Assembly (NCBI RefSeq): GCF_913776295.1
Contig: NZ_CAJYOJ010000002.1
Coordinates: 1 to 64,000, forward strand
DNA length: 64,000 nucleotides
Reading direction: 5' to 3'
Origin: an uncultured Pedobacter sp.
GTDB taxonomy: Bacteria > Bacteroidota > Bacteroidia > Sphingobacteriales > Sphingobacteriaceae
Positions 32,468-42,195 of the stretch are shown here, one piece after another. The stretch's first letter is position 1. Every line of letters starts with the position of its first letter. Position numbers and translations under genes: made by a program. The notes below the pieces were generated by a model. That model was not told where the DNA came from, did no database searches, and worked only from the letters and a program-made list of their open reading frames with translations.

Positions 32468-33916
32468 TTAACTCTTTACGTCAACCGGATCTTTTTTTTC
32501 AAGCTCCTGACTGGCTACACCGACTTTAATCAGGAAATAAACCGGGATCCCTGTTAAAGTGATAATTAAGCCAGGCCATGTAAACCTTGGTTTAAAAATG
32601 ATCAGCAGTATGCAAAAAGCAAGGCCCATAATAATATAGATGATGGGTAGTACCGGGTAACCAAAGGCTTTGTAAGGTCTGTTGGCATGGGGACGTTTCT
32701 TACGGAGAATAAAAATCCCAAAAATGGTAAGCATGTAAAACATTACCACTACAAAAGAGATCATATCCAGCAGGTCGCCATATTTTCCGCTAATGCACCA
32801 CAAACAAGCAAAAACACACTGTATCCACAATCCAAATCCCGGAACAGCATTTTTATTCAGTGTACCCACTTTTTTAAAGAAAAGGCCATCTTTGGCCATC
32901 GAGTAATACACCCTGGCACCTGCCATAATTAAACCGTTGTTACAACCGAAGGTTGAAACCATAATCATTAAGGCAATAATGAAAGTACCGGCAGTACCAA
33001 AAATATAATTGGCAGCAGAAACGGCCACCCGGTCTTTATCTGCATGGGCGATTTCATTTAATGAAAGTACGCCGGTATACATCACATTGGTGAGAAGGTA
33101 AAGTACCGTAACGATAATGGTTCCCAGTGCAAGACTTAAACCAATATTGCGTGCAGGGTTTTTAATTTCGCCCGCGATAAACGTTACGTTATGCCAGGAA
33201 TCGCTGCTAAATATCGAACCGACCATCGCGGCAGCAATGGCGCCAAAGGCAGCAAAAGTAGTATAAGAACCAATACTTCCATCGGCAGAAAGTGGTCCTA
33301 AAACCCACATATTCTCCCAATTGGTTTTCCAGATTCCCTTGTTTAGAAAGAACAGTCCAAAAGCAATCAGACCAAACAGACTTAACAGTTTGGCCACGGT
33401 AAACGTAGTTTGAATGACTTTACCGCCATTTACGCCCCTATTATTGATGTAGGTAAGTAAAACAATTACACCAATAGCCAATAGCTGTGCTGGTGAGATG
33501 GTAAAAAAGCCTAAATCAATGGCAACCAGATCTTCACTAAAGGCAGGCAGGAGGTAAGCCGTAAATTTGGCAAATGCCACACCTACCGCGGCAATGGTTG
33601 CCGTTTGGATTACGGTAAAAAAACTCCAGCCGTATAAGAAACTGATCAGCGGGTTGTATGCCTCCTTCAGATAAATATACTGTCCACCTGCTTTCGGGAA
33701 CATGGCGCTCAATTCGCCATAACTTAGTGCGGCAGTGAGCGTCATAAAGCCAGTAATCAGCCAAACCACCAATAGCCAGCCCGCGCTGCCTACGTTTCGG
33801 GTAATATCTGCACTTACAATAAAAATACCCGAACCGATCATACTTCCGGCTACAAGCATCGTTGCATCCATCAGTTTAAGCGAGGGTTTAAATTGTGTGG
33901 TTTCTTTTTCAGTCAT
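32468..33916 (-). CDS. APC family amino-acid permease
   Basis: A 482-residue inner-membrane transporter with 12 predicted helices. The first unwound helix carries the APC signature MLVAGSMIGSGIFIVSADI near residues 20-38; the YGELSAMFPKAGGQYIYLKEAY loop and the DSWHNVTFIAGEIKNPARNIG region are also typical of the LAT/amino-acid-antiporter branch. The substrate is not predictable from motifs. Position between DPP IV and DUF885 suggests uptake of amino acids or dipeptide products, perhaps hydroxyproline, but that is inference. It is minus strand, 43 bp downstream of the DUF885 gene. Confidence 0.92.
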   Translation of the reverse strand: MTEKETTQFKPSLKLMDATMLVAGSMIGSGIFIVSADITRNVGSAGWLLVVWLITGFMTLTAALSYGELSAMFPKAGGQYIYLKEAYNPLISFLYGWSFFTVIQTATIAAVGVAFAKFTAYLLPAFSEDLVAIDLGFFTISPAQLLAIGVIVLLTYINNRGVNGGKVIQTTFTVAKLLSLFGLIAFGLFFLNKGIWKTNWENMWVLGPLSADGSIGSYTTFAAFGAIAAAMVGSIFSSDSWHNVTFIAGEIKNPARNIGLSLALGTIIVTVLYLLTNVMYTGVLSLNEIAHADKDRVAVSAANYIFGTAGTFIIALMIMVSTFGCNNGLIMAGARVYYSMAKDGLFFKKVGTLNKNAVPGFGLWIQCVFACLWCISGKYGDLLDMISFVVVMFYMLTIFGIFILRKKRPHANRPYKAFGYPVLPIIYIIMGLAFCILLIIFKPRFTWPGLIITLTGIPVYFLIKVGVASQELEKKDPVDVKS

Positions 33917-33959
33917 GTTAAGTTTGTTTGGTGTTTCGGGGGTTGGTTGTTGGGTTTAT

Positions 33960-35738
33960 TTACCTAAGCATATCGTAAAAATGCCATGAGGTTTTGAAAT
34001 CGCGGGTTAGGGGCTGGTTGGTTAAGGTAGCCCTGATCATCTCCACGGGAATAAGGTTTTGTTTGATGATGGCATCATGAAAATCCTTAAAACTCATTTT
34101 GCCACTATCTACCAGTTCTTTTTTAAGTGCAAAGAGCTGAAGGCCGCCGGTAAGGTAAGCCACCTGATACAATGGACTATAATCGCCTTTAAAAGATCGG
34201 CGTACTTCTCCTTCTGCATTGGCCCGTTCATGCCCTACACGGTCGACCAAGAAGTCAACACACTGCTGAGGGGTCCATTTTCCCAGGTGGAAGTTTAGCG
34301 AAAATAGAATCCTGGCACAACGGTGCATCCGCCAGAAGAGCATGCCCATTTTTTCCTCTGGTGTTTTGGCAAAGCCTTTATCGTAGAGCAGAAGTTCCCA
34401 ATACAGAGGCCAGCCTTCTATGCTAAAAGGGGTTTGAAAAGGATCACGGTAGCTTCTGTAACGGCTATTCATAAAATACTGATAATGGTGACCGGGTAAG
34501 AGTTCATGTTGTACCGTTCCTCTTGAAAAATAGGGATTGTTACCCCGCATACTCATCAGCTTATCATCTTCCTCCATCGTATTGGTTGGATAGGAAATGC
34601 TGATTTCACGTCCACCGGTAAAAAACGGATTTACCAATTGCCTTTCGGCCGACATCATCACCATTCCCCAGGTTTCTTCGGCAAGCGCCGGAATATTGAT
34701 CAGATCGTTAGCTTTAATAAAATTCAAAGCATCATCTTGTAATTTTACAATCAATTCTGGCTGTTTACCCAAAGGCACGTAGCTATTTTTGATTTTTTCC
34801 TGTGCTTTTTTCCAGTCATTGCCGTAACCCATAGCCGCTGATGCTTTTAAAAGCTCTTCATCGCAAAACTTAAATTCTTTTTCGGCAATTTTGATCAATT
34901 CTTCTGGCGTATAGGGAATCAGCTCAGCATTTAATTGCCTGATGAGTTCTTCCCTGCCAATGGGGTTTCCTTTGATTTCTGATTTATTTGATTTTACTGT
35001 AAGAACAGCATTCCCATCGTCGGTAAAAAGTTTAGCATAACTGGTTAAGGCCAGGTCTAACTTCTCATAAGGTTTAGGTACCCACCAGGTAAAACCCGGC
35101 TCGTAATCCATATAAAACTGGTAGAAGCCTTTTAAACGGTGTTTCAAACTCTGGGAAATGGCCGCTGCCATTTTAAGCTGATCTGGTTTTAGTATACCTT
35201 TTTTGAAATTTACACTTAGGGAATCAACTTGTTTTGCAATTTTTTCTATCCCTGCTGCCAACAAAGCACCATCTTTATAAGTACCTCTTCTTCTAAGGTT
35301 TTCGAGCGCATAAATCGCATCGGCAAAAGTAAAATACTTTGATAAGGCATTATAATCTGCTTCTTCTTTATTTAAAAGCCATACTGACGATTCGATCTCT
35401 TTTTTAAGGAGAATATAATCTACCTTGCCATAAATGCTAAAGTTGTCAAACGGGGCAGTTTTTAACTGGCTTAAGTAATTGTTATTGAGATCCTGCAGAC
35501 GTTTTCTTTGCACCGGACTTTTAAAAGTCGCCATCGGATAGGAATAGGTACCTCCGGTGGAATAAGGATAGTAAAAATCGTTAATGGCATCAACATCCCT
35601 TTCATAACCTACAATCAGCGTACCCACTTCGCTGGTTTGTTCGTACAGACTTTCATTTGAATTTTGGGCAGATACACGATGACCAGATAACAGGCCCGCC
35701 AATAACAAAAAGGCAAAAAAGTTTAATTTGTTTTGCAT
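33960..35738 (-). CDS. DUF885 family exported metallopeptidase-like protein
   Basis: A 592-residue protein with a signal peptide (1-24, ...HRVSAQ). The conserved segment RGTVQHELLPGHHYQYFMNSR near residues 410-430 contains an HExxxGHH zinc-binding-like motif, with a later glutamate/WEL segment (IEGWPLYWELLLYDKGF). DUF885 proteins are mainly alpha-helical, related to M32-like or M3-like metallopeptidases, and are annotated as predicted carboxypeptidases. The position upstream of the permease and DPP IV fits a role in peptide breakdown. Activity is not proven for the family. Confidence 0.85.
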   Translation of the reverse strand: MQNKLNFFAFLLLAGLLSGHRVSAQNSNESLYEQTSEVGTLIVGYERDVDAINDFYYPYSTGGTYSYPMATFKSPVQRKRLQDLNNNYLSQLKTAPFDNFSIYGKVDYILLKKEIESSVWLLNKEEADYNALSKYFTFADAIYALENLRRRGTYKDGALLAAGIEKIAKQVDSLSVNFKKGILKPDQLKMAAAISQSLKHRLKGFYQFYMDYEPGFTWWVPKPYEKLDLALTSYAKLFTDDGNAVLTVKSNKSEIKGNPIGREELIRQLNAELIPYTPEELIKIAEKEFKFCDEELLKASAAMGYGNDWKKAQEKIKNSYVPLGKQPELIVKLQDDALNFIKANDLINIPALAEETWGMVMMSAERQLVNPFFTGGREISISYPTNTMEEDDKLMSMRGNNPYFSRGTVQHELLPGHHYQYFMNSRYRSYRDPFQTPFSIEGWPLYWELLLYDKGFAKTPEEKMGMLFWRMHRCARILFSLNFHLGKWTPQQCVDFLVDRVGHERANAEGEVRRSFKGDYSPLYQVAYLTGGLQLFALKKELVDSGKMSFKDFHDAIIKQNLIPVEMIRATLTNQPLTRDFKTSWHFYDMLR

Positions 35739-35816
35739 GTGGTTCGGTTAAAAACAGGCAATAGCATTTGCCTCCATTTGAAAAAATGGTTAACTTTTTA
35801 TAAAAATAACTGCTGC

Positions 35817-36719
35817 TTAAGCGCCGATGTAATTCACGCGGCTCACACTATTATAGGTATCGATATACGCCCTTGGTGATTGGCCGATAATGCTTTTAAA
35901 CACCCGGTTAAAATTGGTAATGCTGTTAAAACCAGCTTTATAGGCTACGCCTGAAATACAATCTGCTTTTTCTCCTGATATCAGACTTTTGCAGGCATCA
36001 TTGATTCTTACTTCATTTAAAAAGGAAACGAAAGTATGGCCGGTATGTTTTTTGAAATACCGGCAAAAAGCCTGAGGTGTCATAAACGCAGCATTGGCTA
36101 CATCTTCTAATGAAATCTGACTATTATAGTTTTCGGTGATGAAGTTGATGATTTTACTTAAACGCATCCCTTCATTTTCCGTTACGTTAGAGGAGTACAT
36201 ATCGGAACATAACGGTTCCACATTTTCATTTAAATCCTGAAGACTGTTAACCAGTTTTAGAAAGTTAAACAATACATCAACCCCCGCTGCCTGGTGCACA
36301 TTAAGCATTTTGCTTACTATATTTTTAGCAAATGCCGACGGAACTTTGAAACCATGCTTATTTTTAGCTAAAAACGCACTGGCCAGCTTCATTTCAGGAA
36401 GATTAAATAAAGCAGCTAAAATACCATTCGGATTAAAGTAAATAGAACAAGCTTTAATGGTTTTACTGCTATCCATTGAGAAATACTCGGGATTGCTTTT
36501 AAATAGATGGGGAAGTTTGGCTCCAATTAAAAAAACATCTCCTGGCCGGAAGGCATGCATATCATTTCCCGCAATTAACGTCCCCTCTCCTTTTTCTACA
36601 TACGTAATCTGCCATTCATCGTGGCGGTGCAGGTATTGATAAAAATAAGGCGATTCAATTTGTTCCGATATCACACTTTTATCATCGGGAACAAGCATGG
36701 TAAATGGTAATACTTTCAT
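35817..36719 (-). CDS. AraC family regulator, likely of hydroxyproline/peptide genes
   Basis: A 300-residue regulator. An N-terminal cupin sensor (YLHRHDEWQITYVEKGEGTLIAGND, FRPGDVFLIGAKLPHLF, residues 30-80) is followed by the C-terminal double helix-turn-helix (ISLEDVANAAFMTPQAFCRYFKKHTGHTF; ISGVAYKAGFNSITNFNRVFKSIIGQSPRAYI, residues 200-290). It sits between the peptidase/permease genes and the hydroxyproline genes, all on one strand, and is the natural candidate to control one or both. The ligand could be hydroxyproline, which is inference. Confidence 0.88.
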   Translation of the reverse strand: MKVLPFTMLVPDDKSVISEQIESPYFYQYLHRHDEWQITYVEKGEGTLIAGNDMHAFRPGDVFLIGAKLPHLFKSNPEYFSMDSSKTIKACSIYFNPNGILAALFNLPEMKLASAFLAKNKHGFKVPSAFAKNIVSKMLNVHQAAGVDVLFNFLKLVNSLQDLNENVEPLCSDMYSSNVTENEGMRLSKIINFITENYNSQISLEDVANAAFMTPQAFCRYFKKHTGHTFVSFLNEVRINDACKSLISGEKADCISGVAYKAGFNSITNFNRVFKSIIGQSPRAYIDTYNSVSRVNYIGA

Positions 36720-37062
36720 AATCCAGTTAGTTAAGTTTGGTTGGTGATTATGAATTGAATATATGAATATTAACTCAAATAAACCAATATATTCCTTATA
36801 AGGTTAAAATAGTGCTATAATCTGATAAAATATGACGGATTTTAAGAATAATATGCCTGTCTAATAACCACTATTATTCTAGTTATTAAGATTATAAGGC
36901 CATATTTTACAGGAAAAGCTGGAGTAGAAAAGGAGTTCTTAAAGATGTGTAGACTGGATGAATTTAAGACGGGATCAAAAAAGCCGGATTATCAAAAATC
37001 GCCCAGGGGATCTGATGGTCCGGATTACGAATCCGGACCAGCTTTAGGATTTATTAATTGAA
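36720..37062. other. 343-bp spacer downstream of the hydroxyproline operon
   Basis: No gene is visible. The left part, next to the AraC gene start, is AT-rich and probably holds its promoter. The right part contains a strong hairpin just after the oxidase gene. Confidence 0.5.
37016..37040 (-). terminator. Strong hairpin after the hydroxyproline oxidase gene
   Basis: TGGTCCGGATT and AATCCGGACCA pair perfectly (11 bp) with a 3-base loop, 22 bp past the stop codon. There is no immediate T-run (the first is about 20 bases later), so it may work as an mRNA 3' end protector or a weak terminator of the four-gene operon. Confidence 0.55.
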
Positions 37063-38304
37063 TTATCGAACCAATGCGTATGGCTGCATATTGATATCAG
37101 TTGCTATGCCAGAAACAATCTGGCTGACCAACAAACCTGTTGCAGGTCCTAAACTTAACCCCATCATGCCGTGGCCGGTTGCAATGATCAGGTTTTCTCT
37201 TTTTTTGCATCTGCCAATATATGGCAAACCATCAGGGGATGAAGGACGGAAACCATACCAGATATCTTTTTCTGTAGGGACTGCCGGTTTTAAATCAGGG
37301 AAATATGCCGGAACCGATTCTACTATCCCTTTAACCCTTTTCATATTGATACGGGTATTAATCTTATCTAACTCCATTGTTCCGCCGTACCTCAGCTGTC
37401 CATTCATTGGTGTGATGGCCACCCTGGCTTCGCATAGTAATGCCGGAATGGTTAAGCGCTGTTGAGGTTCAGGTTCCATAAAAGAGTAGCCTTTACCGGG
37501 CATTAAAGATATTTTAGCATCAGCCATTTTGGCTATTGCCGGCGACCAGGAACCAGCCGCTAAAATATACTCATCTGCCTCCCAAGCGGTGTTGCCGGTA
37601 AAAACCTTTGTAATGCGGTTACCTGAGGTTTCAATTTTATCCACTTCTTTGTTACGTACAATATTAACACCATTGTTTACAAGATACGTCAGTAAAGCAT
37701 TCATCAGTTTTGTCGGATACAGGTGCGCATCGCAACGATAATGTACCGCTCCCAAAACATCTAATTTCAAATCTGGCTGTAAAGCACGGCATTCATCGGC
37801 GGTTAGTACAGCCATGTCCAGGCCAAGTTCTATTGCCTTTGCAGCTAAATGCGCCTCTTCTTCCGCTGCTTTTTCGGTTTTATAAAATGCCAGAATGCCG
37901 TTTTTGGTTAATTCAAAATCGAAATCAGGCTCTTTGGCCAGGCCTTCATATAGTTTTTTGCTCAGTAAAGATAAATCACGTAACGGCACCGCCGCCTGGT
38001 TTACATGTTTTGCAGTGGCATATTTCATAAATTTTAAGCCCCAACTAATGAGGTTTGCATTTAGAGAAGGGCGAACATAAAAAGGGCTTTTGCTATCGAA
38101 CATCCAACGGATACCCTGCTGTATCATCCCCGGTGCTGCCAAAGGAACAAAATGGCTCGGCACAATCATCCCTGCATTACCAAATGAACAGTTATCGGTA
38201 ATATCTCCCTTATCCAAAATTGTTACTTCGTAGCCCCTTTTTTGCAAATAGTATGCTGACGTTAGCCCCACTATTCCACCACCTATAATTAATACTTTCG
38301 ACAT
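37063..38304 (-). CDS. FAD-dependent D-amino-acid oxidase/dehydrogenase, cis-4-hydroxy-D-proline type
   Basis: A 413-residue flavoprotein of the DadA/DAAO group. The FAD-binding Rossmann motif VLIIGGGIVGLTSAYYLQKRGY is at the start, and the closing flavin motif GFRPSSPDGLPYIG...LIIATGHGMMGLSLGP is near residues 350-395. In the hydroxyproline route this enzyme oxidises cis-4-hydroxy-D-proline to pyrroline-4-hydroxy-2-carboxylate. The assignment rests on its place downstream of hydroxyproline epimerase, aldehyde dehydrogenase and deaminase genes; alone it could be a general D-amino-acid dehydrogenase. It is the last gene of the operon, 46 bp after the epimerase, and a hairpin follows it. Confidence 0.88.
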   Translation of the reverse strand: MSKVLIIGGGIVGLTSAYYLQKRGYEVTILDKGDITDNCSFGNAGMIVPSHFVPLAAPGMIQQGIRWMFDSKSPFYVRPSLNANLISWGLKFMKYATAKHVNQAAVPLRDLSLLSKKLYEGLAKEPDFDFELTKNGILAFYKTEKAAEEEAHLAAKAIELGLDMAVLTADECRALQPDLKLDVLGAVHYRCDAHLYPTKLMNALLTYLVNNGVNIVRNKEVDKIETSGNRITKVFTGNTAWEADEYILAAGSWSPAIAKMADAKISLMPGKGYSFMEPEPQQRLTIPALLCEARVAITPMNGQLRYGGTMELDKINTRINMKRVKGIVESVPAYFPDLKPAVPTEKDIWYGFRPSSPDGLPYIGRCKKRENLIIATGHGMMGLSLGPATGLLVSQIVSGIATDINMQPYALVR

Positions 38305-38350
38305 GCTTTTTATTTATACTACTGATATTCTTTTTTTTTTACAAAACCTC

Positions 38351-39352
38351 TTAAATCACCTGAAACCCATATGCATACGGATCATCTTCAGGATCAATTT
38401 TAATGGTATTATAGCCATAAACTTTTGCCCATCCTTCAACACTAGGTATAATGGCCTGGATTCCGTTCAGGTCTACCACTTCTTCTACTTTTCCGATAAA
38501 CTTGCTGCCAATAAAACTTTCATGGATAAAATCCTCTCCCTGTTTTAGTTTTCCTTTGGCAAACCATTGTGCCAAACGGGCTGAGGTACCTGTTCCGCAT
38601 GGCGAACGATCAATCGCTTTGTCACCATAAAAAACCGCATTCCTGGCCGTTGATGTAGGATCAAGGGTTTTCCCCGTCCACAAGATGTGGCTACATCCGT
38701 TTATCGTTGGGTTTTGTGGATGAACAAAGCTGTAAAGTTCGTTAATCCGTTTTCTGATGATCTGGCTCCAGTTAATCAGTTGCGAAGCTGTATAGTTTTC
38801 CAAACCCGGAAAATTTTCCTGCGGATCTACGATGGCGTAGAAATTGCCACCATAAGCTACATCAAAAGTAAGCGTACCCAAATCAGGGCATTCAACCTGA
38901 AGATTTTCAGCAGCCAGATAAGATGCCACATTTTTCAGCTTAACAGACTTTACCTTTTTTCCTTCCTGCTTGTACTCAATTAGTACCAGTCCTGCTGGCG
39001 CTTCCATTCTGATCTGCCCTGGTATTTTCGGTTGGATGAGTCCTTCTTCGATAGCAATGGTGATGGTACCGATGGTGCCGTGACCACACATTGGGAGACA
39101 GCCACTGGTCTCGATAAAAAGCACCGCTACGTCATTGGCGGGATCGTGAGGTGGATATAAAATACTACCCGACATCATATCATGTCCCCGTGGTTCGAAC
39201 ATCAAACCTTTCCTGATCCAATCAAACTCTTTCAGAAAATGCTGGCGTTTTTCGCTCATGTTCGAGCCAATAAGCTGAGGCCCTCCACCAGCCACTAACC
39301 TTACCGGATTTCCGCAGGTATGTGCATCTACACAAAAAAAAGTTTTACTCAT
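38351..39352 (-). CDS. 4-hydroxyproline 2-epimerase (proline racemase family)
   Basis: A 333-residue protein of the proline racemase superfamily. Both catalytic cysteines are present: Cys89 in LPMCGHGTIG and Cys252 in DRSPCGTGTSA. With both cysteines it should be an epimerase/racemase, not the 3-hydroxyproline dehydratase, in which the first is Thr. The length and the neighbouring oxidase and deaminase support trans-4-hydroxy-L-proline to cis-4-hydroxy-D-proline conversion. Its start overlaps the end of the aldehyde dehydrogenase gene by 8 bp, so they are co-translated. Confidence 0.93.
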   Translation of the reverse strand: MSKTFFCVDAHTCGNPVRLVAGGGPQLIGSNMSEKRQHFLKEFDWIRKGLMFEPRGHDMMSGSILYPPHDPANDVAVLFIETSGCLPMCGHGTIGTITIAIEEGLIQPKIPGQIRMEAPAGLVLIEYKQEGKKVKSVKLKNVASYLAAENLQVECPDLGTLTFDVAYGGNFYAIVDPQENFPGLENYTASQLINWSQIIRKRINELYSFVHPQNPTINGCSHILWTGKTLDPTSTARNAVFYGDKAIDRSPCGTGTSARLAQWFAKGKLKQGEDFIHESFIGSKFIGKVEEVVDLNGIQAIIPSVEGWAKVYGYNTIKIDPEDDPYAYGFQVI

Positions 39353-40931
39353 GGGAATTCGTTAATTTTTGATTGACCATTCTGAAAATACCCAGTGGAT
39401 TGCCATCTTTCAATTCATCAGGCAATAATTCCTGTTCCCAATCCTGATAAGCCAAAGGCCTGACAAAACGGTTAATGGCTGTTGAGCCAACAGAAGTAAA
39501 ACGGCTATCGTTGGTTGCCGGAAATGGCCCGCCATGTTGCATGGCTGCACAAACTTCTACACCGGTAGGCACACCATTCAATATAATTCTTCCGGTTTTA
39601 TCGGTTAATTTGCTTACCAAAGCCTGGTAGTGCTTAAGCTCTTGCTTTTCGGCCATTAAGGTAACGGTAAGTTGACCTTCCAGCACTTCAATGGCTTGCT
39701 CCAGTTCAGCATAATCGCGGGCAACAACCAATAACGAGTATGGGCCAAAAATTTCTTCACGAAGTTTTGGATTTTTAATAAAATCGCTGGCACTTACCTG
39801 AGCTATTTTTGCCTCTGATTGATTTTGAAGTTCTGTATTTTTCACCGTTGATGCCGATAAAAGTACAACACCGTCTTCGTTTACCACTTCAGCAGAAAGT
39901 TTACCATAATTATTGGCAATACCTTCGGTAAGCATGGTTGCAGATGGAACAGTTGAAATGGCCTCTTTTAACGCGGCTTTAAAATTTTCGAGTGCCGGCG
40001 ATTGTACGGCCAATAATAAGCCTGGGTTGGTACAAAACTGCCCCGCCCCCAAGGTTATAGATGCAGCATATTTTTTGGCCAGCTCTTCTGCCTGGTTTTC
40101 TATGGCCAACGGAAGAAAAATTACCGGATTGATACTGCCCATTTCGGCAAAAACCGGGATAGGCTGTTCGCGCTGTTGAGCCAGATTAATTAACGACATG
40201 CCGCCCTTAAAAGAACCTGTAAAAGTTACCGCTTTGGTTAAAGGGTGTTGAACAAGGCCGGCGCCAATGCTATAACCATCGTCATACAGCAAAGAGAAAA
40301 CACCTTTAGGCATTCCCGTTTTTTCTGCAGCCTTAACAATGGCACCTCCTACCAAAGCACTGGTTCCATAATGTGCAGGATGGGCTTTAACTACCACCGG
40401 ACAACCAGAAGCTAGTGCTGATGCGGTATCGCCGCCTGCAACAGAAAATGCAAGCGGAAAATTACTTGCCCCGAAAACCACTACTGGTCCGATGGGGATC
40501 AGCATTCTCCTGATATCTGGTCTGGGCAACGGTTGTCTATCAGGCAATGCCGTATCAATAATGGCATCAACCCACGAGCCTTCAGCTACTAAGTTGGCAA
40601 ACAACCTTAACTGTCCGGTTGTTCTGCCCAACTCGCCTTGTAAACGGGCTAAAGGTAAGCCACTTTCTGCAGAAGCCCTGTTGACCAACTCCTCGCCAAG
40701 ATTAGCAATTTCATCGGCAACGGCATTTAAAAAAGTGGCTTTAATATCTTTGTTTAGGTTTCTATAGCTTTGGAAAGCCGATGTTGCTGCTGTTAAGGCA
40801 TCATCAACCAGTTTTTCGTTAGCTTTAAAAAATTCACCGTCAAGCGTTAATCCCGTTGCGGGATTAACAGCTTTAAGGCTTCCTTCATTAACTTCAATAT
40901 AAGTACTGGCTACAATATTTTTTCCGTTCAT
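39345..40931 (-). CDS. 2-oxoglutarate semialdehyde dehydrogenase (ALDH superfamily)
   Basis: A 528-residue NAD(P)-dependent aldehyde dehydrogenase. Nucleophile Cys300 is in GAGQFCTNPG and general base Glu263 in FAEMGSINPV. The cofactor segment FGASNFPLAFSVAGGDTASALASG near 153-176 is characteristic of the alpha-ketoglutarate semialdehyde dehydrogenase branch. The reaction is 2,5-dioxopentanoate to 2-oxoglutarate, the last step of hydroxyproline (and some pentose/hexarate) catabolism, which feeds the TCA cycle. It follows the deaminase by 14 bp and overlaps the epimerase start, so it lies mid-operon. Confidence 0.93.
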   Translation of the reverse strand: MNGKNIVASTYIEVNEGSLKAVNPATGLTLDGEFFKANEKLVDDALTAATSAFQSYRNLNKDIKATFLNAVADEIANLGEELVNRASAESGLPLARLQGELGRTTGQLRLFANLVAEGSWVDAIIDTALPDRQPLPRPDIRRMLIPIGPVVVFGASNFPLAFSVAGGDTASALASGCPVVVKAHPAHYGTSALVGGAIVKAAEKTGMPKGVFSLLYDDGYSIGAGLVQHPLTKAVTFTGSFKGGMSLINLAQQREQPIPVFAEMGSINPVIFLPLAIENQAEELAKKYAASITLGAGQFCTNPGLLLAVQSPALENFKAALKEAISTVPSATMLTEGIANNYGKLSAEVVNEDGVVLLSASTVKNTELQNQSEAKIAQVSASDFIKNPKLREEIFGPYSLLVVARDYAELEQAIEVLEGQLTVTLMAEKQELKHYQALVSKLTDKTGRIILNGVPTGVEVCAAMQHGGPFPATNDSRFTSVGSTAINRFVRPLAYQDWEQELLPDELKDGNPLGIFRMVNQKLTNSHE

Positions 40932-40945
40932 ATTTGGTTTTTAAA

Positions 40946-41863
40946 CTATTTGCCCCAGCTACCTGCAGGTAATTCCGGGCGAACAGCTAGTGCATCATTA
41001 ATAATTTTCAACACTTTTTCTCTTTCGGCACCGCTTAATGGCAAACGTGGTGCACGAACAGCTTCGGTTCCTAATCCGGTTGCAACCTCTGCCAGTTTAA
41101 TATATTGTACCAATTTTGCGTGAATGTCCAATTCAAGCACTGGTAAAAACCAACGGTAAATTTTTAACGCTTCCGCAATGCGGTTTTCTTTAACCAGTCT
41201 GAAAATAGCAACAGTTTCTCTTGGGAAAGCATCCACTAAACCTGCAACCCAACCGTGTGCCCCCATCACAATGCTTTCCATCGCTAATGGATCTACTCCG
41301 GTAAAGATTTTGAAACGGTCACCAAAACGGTTGATTAATCTCGTTACATTTGATACATCTCTTGTTGATTCTTTAATCGCCTGAATGTTATCGTATTTGG
41401 TTAAAACCTCGAACATATCCAGGGTTACTTCAATTTTATAATCAACAGGATTGTTATAAATCATGATCGGCAAGCTTGTGCTTTCTGCAATAGCTCCAAA
41501 AAAGGCTAAAGTTTCATCCGGAGCTGCATTATAGCGCATTGGCGGTAACAACATTAATCCCTGCGCACCAAGCGATTCAGCTTTTTTAGCCACTTCAATT
41601 GCTTTTTTTGTAGTCGATTCTGCAATGTTCAATAAAACCGGTACCCGGCCATTTACCACGGTTAAGGTGTGTGATAACAAACCAAATTTTTCTTCATCAG
41701 TTAGTACACTGGCTTCGCCAAGCGATCCACCTAATATAATTCCTTCAGCACCTGCTTCTAGTTGTGCTTCGATATTTAAATCGAAAGCCGGAAAATCTAA
41801 CTCATCGTTTGCTGTAAATTTAGTGGTTACAGCCGGGAAAACCCCAGTCCATTTGATACTCAT
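40946..41863 (-). CDS. DapA-family lyase, pyrroline-4-hydroxy-2-carboxylate deaminase type
   Basis: About 305 residues from the ATG at 41863 (MSIKWTGVFPAVTTKF); the frame is open 15 codons further upstream but those lack family similarity. It is a TIM barrel of the dihydrodipicolinate synthase/N-acetylneuraminate lyase family with Schiff-base Lys164 (NIQAIKEST) and Tyr136 (IMIYNNP). In hydroxyproline operons this member converts pyrroline-4-hydroxy-2-carboxylate to 2-oxoglutarate semialdehyde with loss of ammonia. It is not the lysine-pathway DapA, since it heads the operon with the semialdehyde dehydrogenase and epimerase. Confidence 0.9.
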   Translation of the reverse strand: MSIKWTGVFPAVTTKFTANDELDFPAFDLNIEAQLEAGAEGIILGGSLGEASVLTDEEKFGLLSHTLTVVNGRVPVLLNIAESTTKKAIEVAKKAESLGAQGLMLLPPMRYNAAPDETLAFFGAIAESTSLPIMIYNNPVDYKIEVTLDMFEVLTKYDNIQAIKESTRDVSNVTRLINRFGDRFKIFTGVDPLAMESIVMGAHGWVAGLVDAFPRETVAIFRLVKENRIAEALKIYRWFLPVLELDIHAKLVQYIKLAEVATGLGTEAVRAPRLPLSGAEREKVLKIINDALAVRPELPAGSWGK

Positions 41864-42195
41864 TGTAATGTTATGTTTATAAATATTTTTAAAAATTTGT
41901 CCGGCCATTTTCCCATAAGCTGAGATCCACTGGCAGACATCATCTATTCAGTTACCGGTAATAAATGCCTATAAAAGATATTCAAAGTTAGGTAATCACT
42001 AAGCAGCAATATTGTTGGATTTTAACCGATATTGGTCGTAAATACGCCAATCGAACCGACAAATCTGACCTGAAAAAGCAAAATCCATGTGTTAAAAGTG
42101 AACCATACATCAGTAAAAAAGATGCTATCGCCAACAAGAACACCTCTGAATCAGTCAGATAGAAAAAGCTACTATCGATCCAATTTTACAATAAT